Made by a program: the position numbers and the translations under genes. Positions 33,075-42,992 of a stretch of DNA of 64,000 nucleotides are shown here, piece by piece (position 1 is the first letter of the stretch; every line of letters begins with the position of its first letter). The stretch spans positions 1,655,764-1,719,763 of the forward strand of contig NZ_AP018223.1 of assembly GCF_002368035.1 (NCBI RefSeq), given 5' to 3'. The DNA comes from Nostoc linckia NIES-25. GTDB lineage: Bacteria; Cyanobacteriota; Cyanobacteriia; Cyanobacteriales; Nostocaceae. Under the pieces are notes generated by a model, which saw nothing but the letters and a program-made list of their open reading frames with translations, was not told where the DNA came from and searched no databases.

Positions 33075-34370
33075 GTGATTGAGCGTTATACTCTGCCCGA
33101 AATGGGTAATCTGTGGAGTGAAGCCTATAAGTTAAAAACCTGGCTGCAAGTAGAAATCGCAGTTTGTGAGGCTCAGGCTGAGTTGGGTTACATTCCGTCT
33201 GAGGCTGTTGAAGAAATTAAAGCCAAGGCAGATTTCGATCCAAAGCGGGTGTTAGAAATTGAAGCTGAAGTTCGCCACGATGTAATTGCTTTCTTGACAA
33301 ATGTCAATGAATATGTTGGAGATGCCGGACGCTATATTCACTTGGGGTTAACCAGTTCCGATGTACTGGATACAGCTTTAGCACTGCAATTGGTTGCTAG
33401 TTTGGATGTGTTATTGCAACGCGTAGAAGATTTGATTGGTGCGATTCGCCAAAAGGCACAGGAACATCGTCATACAGTGATGATTGGTCGATCGCATGGG
33501 ATTCACGCCGAACCGATCACTTTTGGTTTCAAGCTAGCTGGCTGGTTAGCAGAAGTTTTGCGCCACCAAGAACGCCTGAGAATTCTTCGTCAAACCATTG
33601 CTGTGGGTAAGATTTCCGGTGCAGTGGGCACCTATGCGAACGTCGAACCGCGTGTAGAAGCGATCGCTTGCCAAAAACTCGGACTGCAACCCGATACCGC
33701 CTCCACACAAGTAATTTCCCGCGATCGCCACGCCGACTATGTACAGCAACTAGCGCTATTAGCAGCATCCATCGAACGCTTTGCCGTGGAAATTCGCAAT
33801 CTCCAAAAAACAGACGTTCTAGAAGTTGAAGAATTCTTCGCCAAAGGTCAGAAAGGCTCCTCAGCCATGCCACACAAACGCAATCCCATCCGTTCCGAAC
33901 GGCTGACGGGAATGGCGCGACTTGTGAGAAGCCATGCCGGTGCAGCCTTGGAAAACGTTGCTTTGTGGCACGAACGGGATATTTCCCACAGTTCCGTAGA
34001 ACGGGTTATTTTGCCAGATGCTTGCACTTTGACGCATTTTATGGTCGCAGAAATTACCGACTTAGTGAAAAACCTGCTGGTTTATCCTGAGAACATGGAG
34101 CGGAATCTTAACTGCTACGGCGGCGTTGTCTTCAGCCAAAAAGTGCTACTAGCTTTGATAGACAAGGGATTGAGCCGCGAAGAAGCCTATGCGATCGTTC
34201 AAGGAAGCGCTCACGCCGCTTGGAACAAGCCAGAAGGCAATTTCCAAGACTTAATTAGCAAAGACCCCCATGTTACCGAAAAATTGTCCCCAGCAGAACT
34301 AGAGGTGTGTTTCGACCCCCAACAACATCTGCGGCACTTAGAAGAAGTTTACCAACGTCTAGGGATTTAA
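33075..34370 (+). CDS. purB: Adenylosuccinate lyase
   Basis: Acts twice in purine synthesis, releasing fumarate from SAICAR and from adenylosuccinate. 431 residues, standard length. Start is GTG 33075 giving IERYTLPEMGNLWSEA, then HDVIAFLTNVNEYVG, GLTSSDVLDTALALQL, catalytic GRSHGIHAEPITFGFK and the superfamily signature GSSAMPHKRNPIRSERL. A G-rich repeat tract follows. Confidence 0.97.
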   Translation: MIERYTLPEMGNLWSEAYKLKTWLQVEIAVCEAQAELGYIPSEAVEEIKAKADFDPKRVLEIEAEVRHDVIAFLTNVNEYVGDAGRYIHLGLTSSDVLDTALALQLVASLDVLLQRVEDLIGAIRQKAQEHRHTVMIGRSHGIHAEPITFGFKLAGWLAEVLRHQERLRILRQTIAVGKISGAVGTYANVEPRVEAIACQKLGLQPDTASTQVISRDRHADYVQQLALLAASIERFAVEIRNLQKTDVLEVEEFFAKGQKGSSAMPHKRNPIRSERLTGMARLVRSHAGAALENVALWHERDISHSSVERVILPDACTLTHFMVAEITDLVKNLLVYPENMERNLNCYGGVVFSQKVLLALIDKGLSREEAYAIVQGSAHAAWNKPEGNFQDLISKDPHVTEKLSPAELEVCFDPQQHLRHLEEVYQRLGI

Positions 34371-34374
34371 ATTT

Positions 34375-34550
34375 TATTGGGGATAGGGCAAACAGGATAT
34401 GGGGAAAGGGAAAGGGTTAAAGGGAAAAGGGGAAAGATTAAATTTATTCCTTTTCCCTTTAACCTTTAACCTTTTCCCCTGCTTCCCCTGCTTCCCCTGC
34501 TCCCCTGCCTGTTTGTCTCCCCCATCTCCCCAGTCCCCACTCCCAAAAAA
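34375..34550. repeat. Purine/pyrimidine repeat tract
   Basis: 'ggggaaaggggaaagggtta' style sequence, 'attaaatttattccttttcc' in the middle and 'ccctgcttcccctgctcccc' at the end; folds on itself. Lies between purB and the DUF4126 gene. Confidence 0.85.
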
Positions 34551-34635
34551 CACTTTCAATTTGCTGCTGTAATTACCAACAACGGTGGGTAGTATACATA
34601 ACAAATACTTACTTATTTGTGCTGCGAGTGCTTTG

Positions 34636-35199
34636 ATGATTGAAATCCTAGCCACACTCTCTGCCTCTGCGGCAGCAGGAATGAGAATAGGCACACCTTT
34701 GCTAATTATTGGGCTGTTGCAGGGTAGTAACCTGTGGTCGCAAGTGCCGATTTTATCTCATATTTCTGAGCCAATATTATTAACCTGCCTCACCAGTTGG
34801 TCGTTAGTTGAATTATTAGCCTCAAAAAAGCTATGGGGACAAAGACTGCTACAAATGATTCAGTTATCAATGTCTCCTCTTGTAGGGGCAATTATGGGGT
34901 TAGCGGTAGCTTCTGCCACAGCAACACCAGACTGGCTAATTGGGTTAACTGGGGGTTTGTTAGCTCTGGTACTCCAGCTAGTTCAAGTTGGATGGTTCTA
35001 TCGGTTGCGCGGCTTACCGTTGTGGGCAGTATTTCTTCAAGATACCTTATGTATTGCTTTAGTACTTTTTGCCTTTGATGCTCCCTGGCAAGGAGGATTA
35101 ATTGCCTTAATTCTGCTGTGGTTTGCAGTTCGTAGCGCCAAGCAGTGGTATGACTGGTATCACAAGGGAATCGGGATTGGGGAAAAGGGGAAAGGTTAA
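34636..35199 (+). CDS. DUF4126 membrane protein
   Basis: 187 residues from ATG 34636, opening MIEILATLSASAAAGMRIGT as in DUF4126 proteins, followed by about six hydrophobic helices and the motif MSPLVGAIMGLAVASAT. A GTG at 34585 would add 17 residues. The last residues GIGIGEKGKG come from a G/A repeat tract that runs through the end of the gene, so the C terminus has been replaced or extended by repeat sequence. Function unknown. Confidence 0.8.
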   Translation: MIEILATLSASAAAGMRIGTPLLIIGLLQGSNLWSQVPILSHISEPILLTCLTSWSLVELLASKKLWGQRLLQMIQLSMSPLVGAIMGLAVASATATPDWLIGLTGGLLALVLQLVQVGWFYRLRGLPLWAVFLQDTLCIALVLFAFDAPWQGGLIALILLWFAVRSAKQWYDWYHKGIGIGEKGKG

Positions 35200-35264
35200 A
35201 GGGAAAAGGAGGGATCTTTCTTTTCCCCTTTGCCCTTTGCCCTTTCCCCTTTGCCCTTTGCCCT

Positions 35265-36431
35265 TTACTGCAAAATCCCAATCATATGCAATATACCGTG
35301 ACCGGTGATTAGTTCGATGATTAGGGCAATGAAGCCCAGCATGGCAATGCGACCATTCCAGACTTCGGCGCTAGTAGTTAAACCCCACTCCCAACGCTCT
35401 TGGGGATACATCTTCACCCTTTTTTTCATTTGGGCTGCTTGCGACAGCTTGAAACTGGGGTTTTTCAGCGCATCAATCACTAATTCGGCTAGTGCATTAA
35501 TAAACACTGGATGGGTATTGGGAGCAGGTACGCGACGGAAGTTGTGAATTCCTGCTTCTTCTGCGACTTCTCGATACTCGATGTCAATTTCTTGTAGTGT
35601 CTCTATGTGTTCTGAGACGAAACTGATGGGCACGACTACCAAATCTTTTACGCCTTGTGCGCCCAGTTCTTTCAAGGCATCCTCAGTATAAGGCTGTATC
35701 CATTCCACCGGGCCGACGCGACTTTGATAAGCCAACGTGTGGGCATTGGGTCGATTGAGGGTCTGCATAATTAAGGCAGTACATTCCTCAATTTCTTGTT
35801 GATAGGGGTCACCTGCTTCTTCAACATAGCTTTTCGGAACGCCGTGAGCGCTGAAGAAGACGTGAACCTCATCTGGGTTGGGAAATTGGTCTAGTTCTTG
35901 GGCTATGAGTTCCGCCATTGCTTGGAGATAACCTGGTTGTTTGTACCAGGAAGGAATGACGGTGTAATCAATGCGTTGAAGTTTGGGATCTTCTTGCCAA
36001 AGCTTTTCTAAAAGCCGGAAGCTGGAACCGCTGGTACTGATAGAAAACTGGGGATAAAGTGGTAAGATTACCAGCTGTTCTACATTATCCTGGGTGAGTT
36101 GGGCGATCGCTTCTTCTGTATACGGATGCCAATAACGCATTCCCACATAAATATTAGCTTCTTGCCCCAAATAACCCAACTGTTCTTTTAAAGCTTCTCC
36201 TTGGGCTTCTGTGATCCGCCGCAGTGGAGAACCGCCACCGATTTGCTTATAATTTTCTTGAGATGTTCTGGTTCGCCGGGTAGCTATGAACCAAGCTAGG
36301 GGTTTTTGCAACCAACGAAACGGTAGGCGAATAATTTCCGGATCGGAAAATAGGTTGTACAAAAACGGCCCAACATCCTCTAGCTTATCGGGGCCACCGA
36401 GATTGAGTAATAAGACGCCTACACGACCCAT
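35265..36431 (-). CDS. hemH: Ferrochelatase with C-terminal chlorophyll-binding (CAB) helix
   Basis: Inserts Fe2+ into protoporphyrin IX. 388 residues: VGVLLLNLGGPDKLEDVGPF at the N terminus, YVGMRYWHPYTEEAI, signature VFFSAHGVPKSYVEEAGDPY with the catalytic His, and VVVPISFVSEHIETLQEIDI with the second conserved His. After a Pro-rich linker the last about 40 residues (ERWEWGLTTSAEVWNGRIAM, LGFIALIIELITG) are a light-harvesting-like transmembrane helix with the ExxNxR pigment motif, as in cyanobacterial and plastid ferrochelatases. The short spacer to the converging DUF4126 gene is a repeat tract. Confidence 0.97.
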   Translation of the reverse strand: MGRVGVLLLNLGGPDKLEDVGPFLYNLFSDPEIIRLPFRWLQKPLAWFIATRRTRTSQENYKQIGGGSPLRRITEAQGEALKEQLGYLGQEANIYVGMRYWHPYTEEAIAQLTQDNVEQLVILPLYPQFSISTSGSSFRLLEKLWQEDPKLQRIDYTVIPSWYKQPGYLQAMAELIAQELDQFPNPDEVHVFFSAHGVPKSYVEEAGDPYQQEIEECTALIMQTLNRPNAHTLAYQSRVGPVEWIQPYTEDALKELGAQGVKDLVVVPISFVSEHIETLQEIDIEYREVAEEAGIHNFRRVPAPNTHPVFINALAELVIDALKNPSFKLSQAAQMKKRVKMYPQERWEWGLTTSAEVWNGRIAMLGFIALIIELITGHGILHMIGILQ

Positions 36432-36524
36432 AGCAGTTACTTTCCCCCGATCTTTTCAGGTTTTTTACTAATGTTAACAATATATCTTTATTAAATATAA
36501 AGCTTAATAGCAAGGAAATATGCA

Positions 36525-37148
36525 ATGGCAACAATTTTAAGGGATTGGAGTTACCGCTATCAGTGGCTATATGATAGTATTTCTCGTTTAGCAGCCTTGG
36601 GCGTAGGTGGTGAAGGTCGTTTTCGGCAACTTGCTTTGCAAGGCTTAACAATTGATTCAGATACTCAAGTTTTAGATTTATGTTGTGGTAGTGGCCAAGC
36701 AACACAATTTTTGGTAAAACTTTCACAAAATGTAACAGGACTGGATGCTTCGCCCTTTTCTTTGCAACGGGCGCAAAAAAATGTACCATCAGCGTCTTAT
36801 GTGCAAGCTTTCGCAGAGGAGATGCCATTTGCAGATAATCTGTTTGATGTGGTGCATACCAGCGTTGCACTACACGAAATGGAACCCCAGCAATTACGAA
36901 AGATTATTAATGAGGTTTATCGGGTGTTGAAGCCAGGAGGAGTATTTACTCTGATAGATTTTCACGCTCCCACAAATCCAATATTTTGGCCTGGAGTATC
37001 AGTGTTTTTGTTGTTGTTTGAGACAGAAACAGCTTGGGAATTATTAAAAACTGATTTGCCTGGTTTGTTAACTGAAACTGGCTTTGAGGTGGGTAAGCCA
37101 ACTTTGTATGCAGGTGGTAGTTTGCAAGTTGTACAAGCAAAGAAGTAG
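36525..37148 (+). CDS. Class I SAM-dependent methyltransferase
   Basis: 207 residues. SAM-binding motif I VLDLCCGSGQATQFL, acidic post-I residue in VTGLDASPFSLQRA, motif II-like NLFDVVHTSVALHEM and motif III VYRVLKPGGVFTLIDFHAP. Resembles UbiE/MPBQ-type small-molecule methyltransferases, but the substrate is not evident. Divergent from hemH with about 90 bp between. Confidence 0.9.
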   Translation: MATILRDWSYRYQWLYDSISRLAALGVGGEGRFRQLALQGLTIDSDTQVLDLCCGSGQATQFLVKLSQNVTGLDASPFSLQRAQKNVPSASYVQAFAEEMPFADNLFDVVHTSVALHEMEPQQLRKIINEVYRVLKPGGVFTLIDFHAPTNPIFWPGVSVFLLLFETETAWELLKTDLPGLLTETGFEVGKPTLYAGGSLQVVQAKK

Positions 37149-37280
37149 TTGAGATATAAAGTTGATTTCAAGTTCATGAAGCATACAAATCTAAATAGCC
37201 AAAGGGAGTATTAAGCTTGTTTAACTCCCGAATTCACCAATTCTGACTCCTGAATTCTGCTTACTTTCAAGTTGATTTCA

Positions 37281-37793
37281 TCAATCAATCTCTGTCACTA
37301 GCCATTGCCACTCGGTAACTACAGTTTTGGGTATATTGAGAATCAGTGGCTGTCTACTGGAGATGGGCACATAAAGTTTAAGCGCATCGGTTGTTGGCAA
37401 TTTAGCTAGGACATCCGTTAAGTTATATTCGCCTACATTGGGTGCGGGTGCAGTTAGCGCGTATGCGTCCGATGCATTCAACAATTTTCCCCCTGCTGTT
37501 TCAATTAATAGTGGTTGGGGGTGAGCAAGTTCAACAACACCAGGAAAGGCAACCAAGCGCAAACGTAAATCTTTGACTGGATTATTGTAATTCTGTTTGA
37601 ACAGTAGCACTTGCCAAGCGTATCCAAATTCATCTTTGATAGATACTTGCGAGTGGTAACGTAAGACATTAGGGGAGTCATGATGTTGACGTAGCAGTGC
37701 TTGTGCTGGCTCAACACTCAATCCACATACAGGTAATGCTAGAAGGACTACTAAGGCGCAATGCCAAAAATATTGTTGCAATTTTCGCTTCAT
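37281..37793 (-). CDS. DUF3122 exported protein
   Basis: 170 residues from the ATG at 37793 (MKRKLQQYFWHCALVVLLAL, cleavage likely after VEPAQA). The mature part has LLRQHHDSPNVLRYHSQVSI, KDEFGYAWQVLLFKQ and LRLVAFPGVVELAHPQPLL, matching the cyanobacterial DUF3122 family (periplasmic or thylakoid-lumen, function unknown). The frame is open to 37832, but that would add a Cys-rich stretch before the signal peptide. Confidence 0.88.
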   Translation of the reverse strand: MKRKLQQYFWHCALVVLLALPVCGLSVEPAQALLRQHHDSPNVLRYHSQVSIKDEFGYAWQVLLFKQNYNNPVKDLRLRLVAFPGVVELAHPQPLLIETAGGKLLNASDAYALTAPAPNVGEYNLTDVLAKLPTTDALKLYVPISSRQPLILNIPKTVVTEWQWLVTEID

Positions 37794-37977
37794 GCAGCAC
37801 ATTTTACAGCAGAATTCAGAATTTAGAATCAAGAATGTGGAGGATTTAACTAGTAAATTAAATATTGAGTAGGGGTTTTAAACCAATCTATTCATCTACC
37901 AGCCGGACTCGAATTCATGCTGAATTATGAATTCTGACTCCTGAATTCTGTTTTGCTACAATTCCTAATTTATATTT

Positions 37978-39033
37978 ATGCTCATTCAACTTGAACCCCG
38001 CAGTGTTCCCTCAAAAATATGGCAAGTTTTATCACCTTTGGTTGCACTACTGGCAACGGTGATTGTGGGATTTATATTATTTTATTCATTGGGTAAGCCA
38101 CCGATCGCCGCTTTACAAACTTTATTAATTTCGCCTTTAACCAACTTTTATGGATTCTCAGAATTAACTGTCAAAGCAGCGCCGATTTTATTAATTGCTG
38201 TTGGTTTATCGGTGTGTTTTCAAGGTAAGGTATGGAATATTGGCGCAGAAGGGCAGTTTACTATCGGCGCGATTTGTGGTGGTGCTGTAGCTTTAGGATT
38301 TCCTAGCATTAATAATTATAGTCTATTGCTACTCAGCTTAATAGCTGGTGTGTTGGGTGGTGCGATTTGGGCAAGTATTTCTGCTTGGCTGAAGGTGCGA
38401 TTTAATACTAATGAAATTTTGACAAGTTTGATGTTGAATTATGTAGCAATTTCTGTTTTAAACTATCTAGTAAATGGGGTATTAAAAGATCCCCAAGGAT
38501 TTAACTTTCCTGAATCTGCACCTTTTAGTGAATTTGCTAGCTTACAACCATTAATTGCTGGTACGAGATTGCATTTTGGTGTAATTTTGGCGGTTGTGGC
38601 AGCTGTGTTAATTTGGGGAGTATTGCGACAAACGTTTTTTGGTTTCAGCGTGCGGGTAATTGGTTCTAGCGCTAAGGCTGCGGTATATGCTGGAATAGAG
38701 AGCGATCGCATTATATGGCTAACCCTTCTCATTAGCGGTGGATTAGCAGGTTTAGCTGGTGTTTGCGAAGTATTAGGCCCCATTGGTCAACTACGCCCTA
38801 GTATTTCTCCAGGTTACGGTTATACTGCTATTATTGCTGCTTTTATCGGCAGATTAAATCCATTGGGTATTATTTTATCCAGTTTACTCATAGCACTTTT
38901 GTATGTAGGCAGCGAATTAGTACAGATTAAATTGGGACTTCCTTTAGCTTTAGCTGGAATGTTTCAAGGGATTTTATTCTTTTTTGTTTTAGCAGCAGAT
39001 ATATTAATTTACAATCGAGTAAAAATTAAATGA
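37978..39033 (+). CDS. Nucleoside/simple-sugar ABC transporter permease, first subunit
   Basis: 351 residues, about nine hydrophobic segments. Marks of the BmpC/YufP-type permease: KAAPILLIAVGLSVCFQGKV, WNIGAEGQFTIGAICGG, RFNTNEILTSLMLNYVA and GGLAGLAGVCEVLGPIGQL. These permeases pair with a second one (here at 40686) plus an ATPase and a BMP-type lipoprotein; neither of the latter is in this window. Nucleosides or purines are the likely cargo (inference from the family and from the XdhC and MocA-like genes downstream). Confidence 0.92.
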   Translation: MLIQLEPRSVPSKIWQVLSPLVALLATVIVGFILFYSLGKPPIAALQTLLISPLTNFYGFSELTVKAAPILLIAVGLSVCFQGKVWNIGAEGQFTIGAICGGAVALGFPSINNYSLLLLSLIAGVLGGAIWASISAWLKVRFNTNEILTSLMLNYVAISVLNYLVNGVLKDPQGFNFPESAPFSEFASLQPLIAGTRLHFGVILAVVAAVLIWGVLRQTFFGFSVRVIGSSAKAAVYAGIESDRIIWLTLLISGGLAGLAGVCEVLGPIGQLRPSISPGYGYTAIIAAFIGRLNPLGIILSSLLIALLYVGSELVQIKLGLPLALAGMFQGILFFFVLAADILIYNRVKIK

Positions 39034-39118
39034 AGATAAATTTAGTATTCTAAATTCTCAATTATGACCAAATAAATATTAATTTATAATTCATAATTCC
39101 TAATTTCAGGTACATGGT

Positions 39119-39697
39119 ATGATAGCCATCCCCCAACAACCCCAAAAAATGACCGTTGAGGAATATCTAGAATGGGAACCTCAGCAAGACGTTCGCTACG
39201 AATATTTCTATGGCGAAGTGTTTGCCATGACAGGTGGTACAATTCCCCACAATGACATTGCTTTAAATCTCTACACTGCTCTACGTCCTCATCTGCGTTC
39301 TAGGGGTTGCCGAGTGAATGTGTCAGATGTAAAAGTGCAAGCCAATTTTGAGAATCAGTACTACTATCCTGATGTTATCGTCAGTTGTGACCCTCAAGAC
39401 ATCAACGCCCGCAAATTTATTCAAAACCCCAAGTTGCTAGTCGAAGTTCTTTCTCCTAGTACAAGTGCTAAAGATAGAGGGGAAAAATTCACTTACTACC
39501 TGACAATCCCCACTTTACAGGAATATATCTTGATTGACTCTGAAAAAATCTCTGTTGAGCGTTACTGTCGGGGAGAAGGAAGAATGTGGCTTTACTATCG
39601 TTACACTCCTGGAGAAACGATCGCTTTCTCCAGCATTGAATTTGAGTTTCCTATAGAATTGCTGTATGAAGGTGTTGTCTTAGAAACACAAGTATAA
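39119..39697 (+). CDS. Uma2-family (PD-(D/E)XK-like) endonuclease
   Basis: 192 residues. KMTVEEYLEWEPQQDVRYEY, FYGEVFAMTGGTIPHNDIAL, QYYYPDVIVSCDPQ (catalytic Asp region) and PKLLVEVLSPSTSAKDRGEK (catalytic Glu region) are the standard Uma2 blocks. The family is greatly expanded in filamentous cyanobacteria and its role is unclear. It sits between the two permease genes, apparently an insertion into that locus. Confidence 0.93.
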   Translation: MIAIPQQPQKMTVEEYLEWEPQQDVRYEYFYGEVFAMTGGTIPHNDIALNLYTALRPHLRSRGCRVNVSDVKVQANFENQYYYPDVIVSCDPQDINARKFIQNPKLLVEVLSPSTSAKDRGEKFTYYLTIPTLQEYILIDSEKISVERYCRGEGRMWLYYRYTPGETIAFSSIEFEFPIELLYEGVVLETQV

Positions 39698-39793
39698 AAG
39701 CACACTCATGTTGATTTTATGTAATAAATAATTTCTAAGCTAGTTCTTAATGGCAAATGACAATAAAAAATAACAAAAATCAGGAGATTTAAT

Positions 39794-40717
39794 GTGTCTA
39801 GTGAAAAATTATCTGTAGGTTTAAAATTGCTAGTCGTTACATTAGTGACTTGTGTTACTACTTTAGGCGTCAGCGTGTTTTTAGGTACAACAAAAATTGA
39901 TTATTTATTGGGGATTAAACCGCTAAAAAATGAGAAAGCTAGTCAAGATCGGGCAATTATTGGAGCTGCACAAGCTGTCTCCTCAACAACAAACCAAATA
40001 AATCAAATACCGAATAAATTTCAGGGAACAGTCATTTATCAAGGAAAACTCAAGCCAACTGAGAAAGTCATTGCCCTAACTTTTGATGATGGCCCCAGCC
40101 CTAAAAATACAGGGCAGATATTAGAAATTTTGCAGAAAAATCAGATTAAAGCTACATTCTTTATGATTGGGCAAATGGTGAAATATTTTCCCCAGGTTGC
40201 CAAGCAAGTTGCAGCTGATGGCGAGGTAATTGGCAACCATACATGGCATCATTCCTATCGTCATGTGGATGTAATTACTGCGGCTAATGAAATAAATACT
40301 ACAGCAGACATCATTTATCAAACTACGGGAGTGAAAACTACTCTGTTTCGTCCCCCTGGCGGCTTCTTAAAGAATGGATTAGTTGACTATGCTAAGAGCC
40401 AGAAATATAGTGTCATAATGTGGTCAGAATTATCGGGAGATGCCGAACGTAGTTCGCCTCAAGTGCCAAAGATGGTCAAAGATGTGCTAAAAAATGCCAA
40501 ACCAGGAGCAATTGTATTAATGCATGATGGTGGCGGAAATCGTTCTCGGACTGTCAAAGCTTTACCGCAAATTATCGATGGTTTAAAAGCACAAGGTTAT
40601 AAATTTGTGACAATACCCGAACTACTGGAAATACAAGCCCAAGAAAAAAATTTGGTAACACCAGTATCAGCTGTAGTTACAAATCATGAATATCCAAACA
40701 ATCAGCTTCATCGTTAG
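39794..40717 (+). CDS. Exported polysaccharide deacetylase (NodB domain)
   Basis: 307 residues. N-terminal membrane anchor or signal (LLVVTLVTCVTTLGVSVFLG), about 60-residue linker, then the NodB domain: ALTFDDGPSPKNTGQILEIL (metal-binding DD), IGNHTWHHSYRH (HxxxH metal ligands), LFRPPGG and IVLMHDGGGNRSRTVKALPQ. Removes acetyl from envelope sugar, probably peptidoglycan or exopolysaccharide. GTG 39794 has AGGAG seven bases upstream. Its 3' end overlaps the next permease by 32 bp, so both are likely co-expressed. Confidence 0.93.
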   Translation: MSSEKLSVGLKLLVVTLVTCVTTLGVSVFLGTTKIDYLLGIKPLKNEKASQDRAIIGAAQAVSSTTNQINQIPNKFQGTVIYQGKLKPTEKVIALTFDDGPSPKNTGQILEILQKNQIKATFFMIGQMVKYFPQVAKQVAADGEVIGNHTWHHSYRHVDVITAANEINTTADIIYQTTGVKTTLFRPPGGFLKNGLVDYAKSQKYSVIMWSELSGDAERSSPQVPKMVKDVLKNAKPGAIVLMHDGGGNRSRTVKALPQIIDGLKAQGYKFVTIPELLEIQAQEKNLVTPVSAVVTNHEYPNNQLHR

Positions 40718-41612
40718 CGATAGCATACGAGCAGCTACACCTCTAATTTTTGCAGCATTAGGTGAATTAATAACTGAAAAATCGGGGGTGTTAAACCTTG
40801 GTGTTGAGGGAATGATGCTGGTTGGGGCTGCGGGTGGTTTTATTGCGGCTTCAGTTACAGGTAATATTTACTTTGGATTATTAATCGCATTAGTATCAGG
40901 AATAGCGATCGCTCTGATTCATGCTTTACTAACAGTTACTATAGCTGCCAACCAAGTGGCAACGGGTTTAGCCCTAAGTATTTTTGGTTCCGGACTCAGC
41001 GCTTTCATTGGTGCGGGTTATGTAGGCAAAACAATTACCGGACTGCAACCTGTTGACATCCCGGTTTTAAAATCAATTCCGCTTTTGGGTAAAGTTTTAT
41101 TTAATCAAGATATTTTGGTGTATGCCTCAGTTATCTTAGCGATCCTGCTGTGGTGGTTTTTGGGAAGTACGCGGGCGGGTTTAGTGTTGCGGAGTATTGG
41201 CGAGTCACCTGATGCTGCTGATGCTTTGGGTTTACCTGTTAGCAAAGTTCGTTATTTGGCGGTAATGTTTGGTGGGGCGATGGCTGGGTTGGCGGGTGGT
41301 TATCTTTCTCTTGCATATACGCCACTATGGGCGGAAAATATGACTGGTGGACGAGGATGGATTGCGATCGCATTAGTTGTGTTTGCTACATGGAAACCTG
41401 AAAGAATCTTTCTTGGTGCATACTTATTTGGCGGCGTTGGTGCTATACAATTAATACTTCAAGGATTAGGAGTTAATATTTCTCCTTATATTTTGTCTTC
41501 TTTACCTTACTTAGCTAGTATCTTGGTATTAGTGTTGATATCGCGGGATAATACACGCATTCAACTTGAGACACCTGCATCATTAGGACAACCTTTTAGA
41601 TCTAGTCATTAG
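40686..41612 (+). CDS. Nucleoside/simple-sugar ABC transporter permease, second subunit
   Basis: 308 residues, about eight hydrophobic segments. Contains ATPLIFAALGELITEKSGVL, NLGVEGMMLVGAAGGFI, GLRSIGESPDAADALGL-like VLRSIGESPDAADALGL and GGRGWIAIALVVFATWKPE, all marks of the second permease (YufQ type). Partner of the permease at 37978, from which it is separated by Uma2 and deacetylase genes. Start ATG is within the deacetylase gene. Confidence 0.93.
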   Translation: MNIQTISFIVSDSIRAATPLIFAALGELITEKSGVLNLGVEGMMLVGAAGGFIAASVTGNIYFGLLIALVSGIAIALIHALLTVTIAANQVATGLALSIFGSGLSAFIGAGYVGKTITGLQPVDIPVLKSIPLLGKVLFNQDILVYASVILAILLWWFLGSTRAGLVLRSIGESPDAADALGLPVSKVRYLAVMFGGAMAGLAGGYLSLAYTPLWAENMTGGRGWIAIALVVFATWKPERIFLGAYLFGGVGAIQLILQGLGVNISPYILSSLPYLASILVLVLISRDNTRIQLETPASLGQPFRSSH

Positions 41613-41660
41613 TCATTAGTCACTTGTACTGAGCGAAGTCGAAGTATTAGTCATTAGTTA
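41598..41660. repeat. Heptamer tract 'tagtcat'
   Basis: 'ctagtcattagtcattagtc' and a further 'tagtcattagtt', split by 'acttgtactgagcgaagtcg', another common cyanobacterial repeat. Confidence 0.75.
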
Positions 41661-41760
41661 TTTAGGGTTAGTGTAATAAGGGTAATTTTTCAAAAAGATA
41701 GATTTTTTATTTTTCGTGATTCAATCTTATTTAAATAGTTAATCAAAGATTGCTAATCGT

Positions 41761-42720
41761 GTGCTTGAGTTCTACCAACAACTAGCAAAAACCTTAAAAA
41801 ATAGTGCCGCAGTTTTAGCAACTGTCACCAGCACCAAAGGTTCCACACCAAGAGAAGTAGGCGCGAAAATGTTTATTAGCGCCGATGGTAAAGCAGTAGG
41901 AACAATTGGCGGTGGGGCTGGGGAAGCAAAAGTTTATCAACAAGCTTTGCAATTATTAAAAACAGGTAAAAAACAATTTGTAGAAATCGATTTATCTGGC
42001 GTACCCCAACGAGAAACTCAAGGTGTTTGTGGCGGTAAAATGCAGGTATTATTAGAGTTATGGTCAGGCTTGGAAAGCTTAAATTTAGCCAATCAAATTA
42101 TAGATGCTTTAACATCCGGACATTCAGCAACGATTATCACCCCATTTAATATAGATGAAAAAACTTACTTAATCGAAGAAACAGAAGTAATTGCATCTTT
42201 ACACAGCACAGCATTAATTGAACCTTTACTACCACCGCCAAAACTTTTAATTATAGGTGGAGGACATATTGCAATTTCCCTAGTGCAGATATCCAAAATA
42301 GCAGGTTTTCAAGTTATTGTACAAGACGATCGCCCCGATTTCGCCACACAAGAAAGATTTCCCGACGCATCGCTGGTGCTAGCAGAACCCATCACCTCAA
42401 TTCAAGAAATATTAAATAAAAATAGTAATTTGTATGTTGCTTTAGTTACTAGAGGTTATCTACAAGATTTAGCTGCTTTACGGCTATTATCCAATTATCA
42501 ACTGTCATATATTGGGATGATTGGTAGCAATAAGCGAGTCAACACCGTATATAAAATACTGCAAGCTGAAGGTTGTAAAACTGACTTTTTAAATCAAATA
42601 TATGCACCAATTGGTTTAGATATTGGTGCTTTAACACCAGAAGAAATTGCAGTTAGTATCTGTGCTGAATTAATTAAAGTTCGGCGTGGTGGAACCGGGA
42701 ATTCTTTATCTAGGGAGTAG
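41761..42720 (+). CDS. XdhC/CoxI-family protein
   Basis: 319 residues. XdhC-type chaperones bind and sulfurate molybdenum cofactor for insertion into xanthine dehydrogenase-like enzymes. The N-terminal block AAVLATVTSTKGSTPREVGA, GTIGGGAGEAKV and QGVCGGKMQVLLE is diagnostic; the C-terminal half is a Rossmann domain (LLIIGGGHIAISLVQIS, QDDRPDFATQERFPDA, YIGMIGSNKRV). GTG start. No xanthine dehydrogenase genes are in view. Confidence 0.93.
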   Translation: MLEFYQQLAKTLKNSAAVLATVTSTKGSTPREVGAKMFISADGKAVGTIGGGAGEAKVYQQALQLLKTGKKQFVEIDLSGVPQRETQGVCGGKMQVLLELWSGLESLNLANQIIDALTSGHSATIITPFNIDEKTYLIEETEVIASLHSTALIEPLLPPPKLLIIGGGHIAISLVQISKIAGFQVIVQDDRPDFATQERFPDASLVLAEPITSIQEILNKNSNLYVALVTRGYLQDLAALRLLSNYQLSYIGMIGSNKRVNTVYKILQAEGCKTDFLNQIYAPIGLDIGALTPEEIAVSICAELIKVRRGGTGNSLSRE

Positions 42721-42753
42721 GGAATGGGGAATGGGGAATCAGTAAATAAATTT

Positions 42754-42841
42754 AGGGTGTGTTATGCCGTAGGCTAACGCACCTCGATAGATTCTATTAT
42801 ATCAATTGAGGTGCGTTGCGCTTTGCGACAACGCACCCTAC
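42754..42841. repeat. Palindromic 'agggtgtgttatgc...gcaacgcaccct' element
   Basis: 'tagggtgtgttatgccgtag' at one end and 'gcgacaacgcaccctac' at the other pair up, with inner arms 'aacgcacctcgatag' and 'caattgaggtgcgttg'. A double hairpin of about 88 bp related to 47124-47235. Confidence 0.85.
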
Positions 42842-42992
42842 TATTGTTTTATGTTTAATTAAATTGACCTACTTAATCAAAGAAAAATTCTATATTTGAT
42901 AATAATTATCCAAAATAAAGCAAGAGATTCAAACCGCAAAATTCAGATATGCTGAAGTTTCTTAATGCGTGAATTTTGAATTGGTATTATTT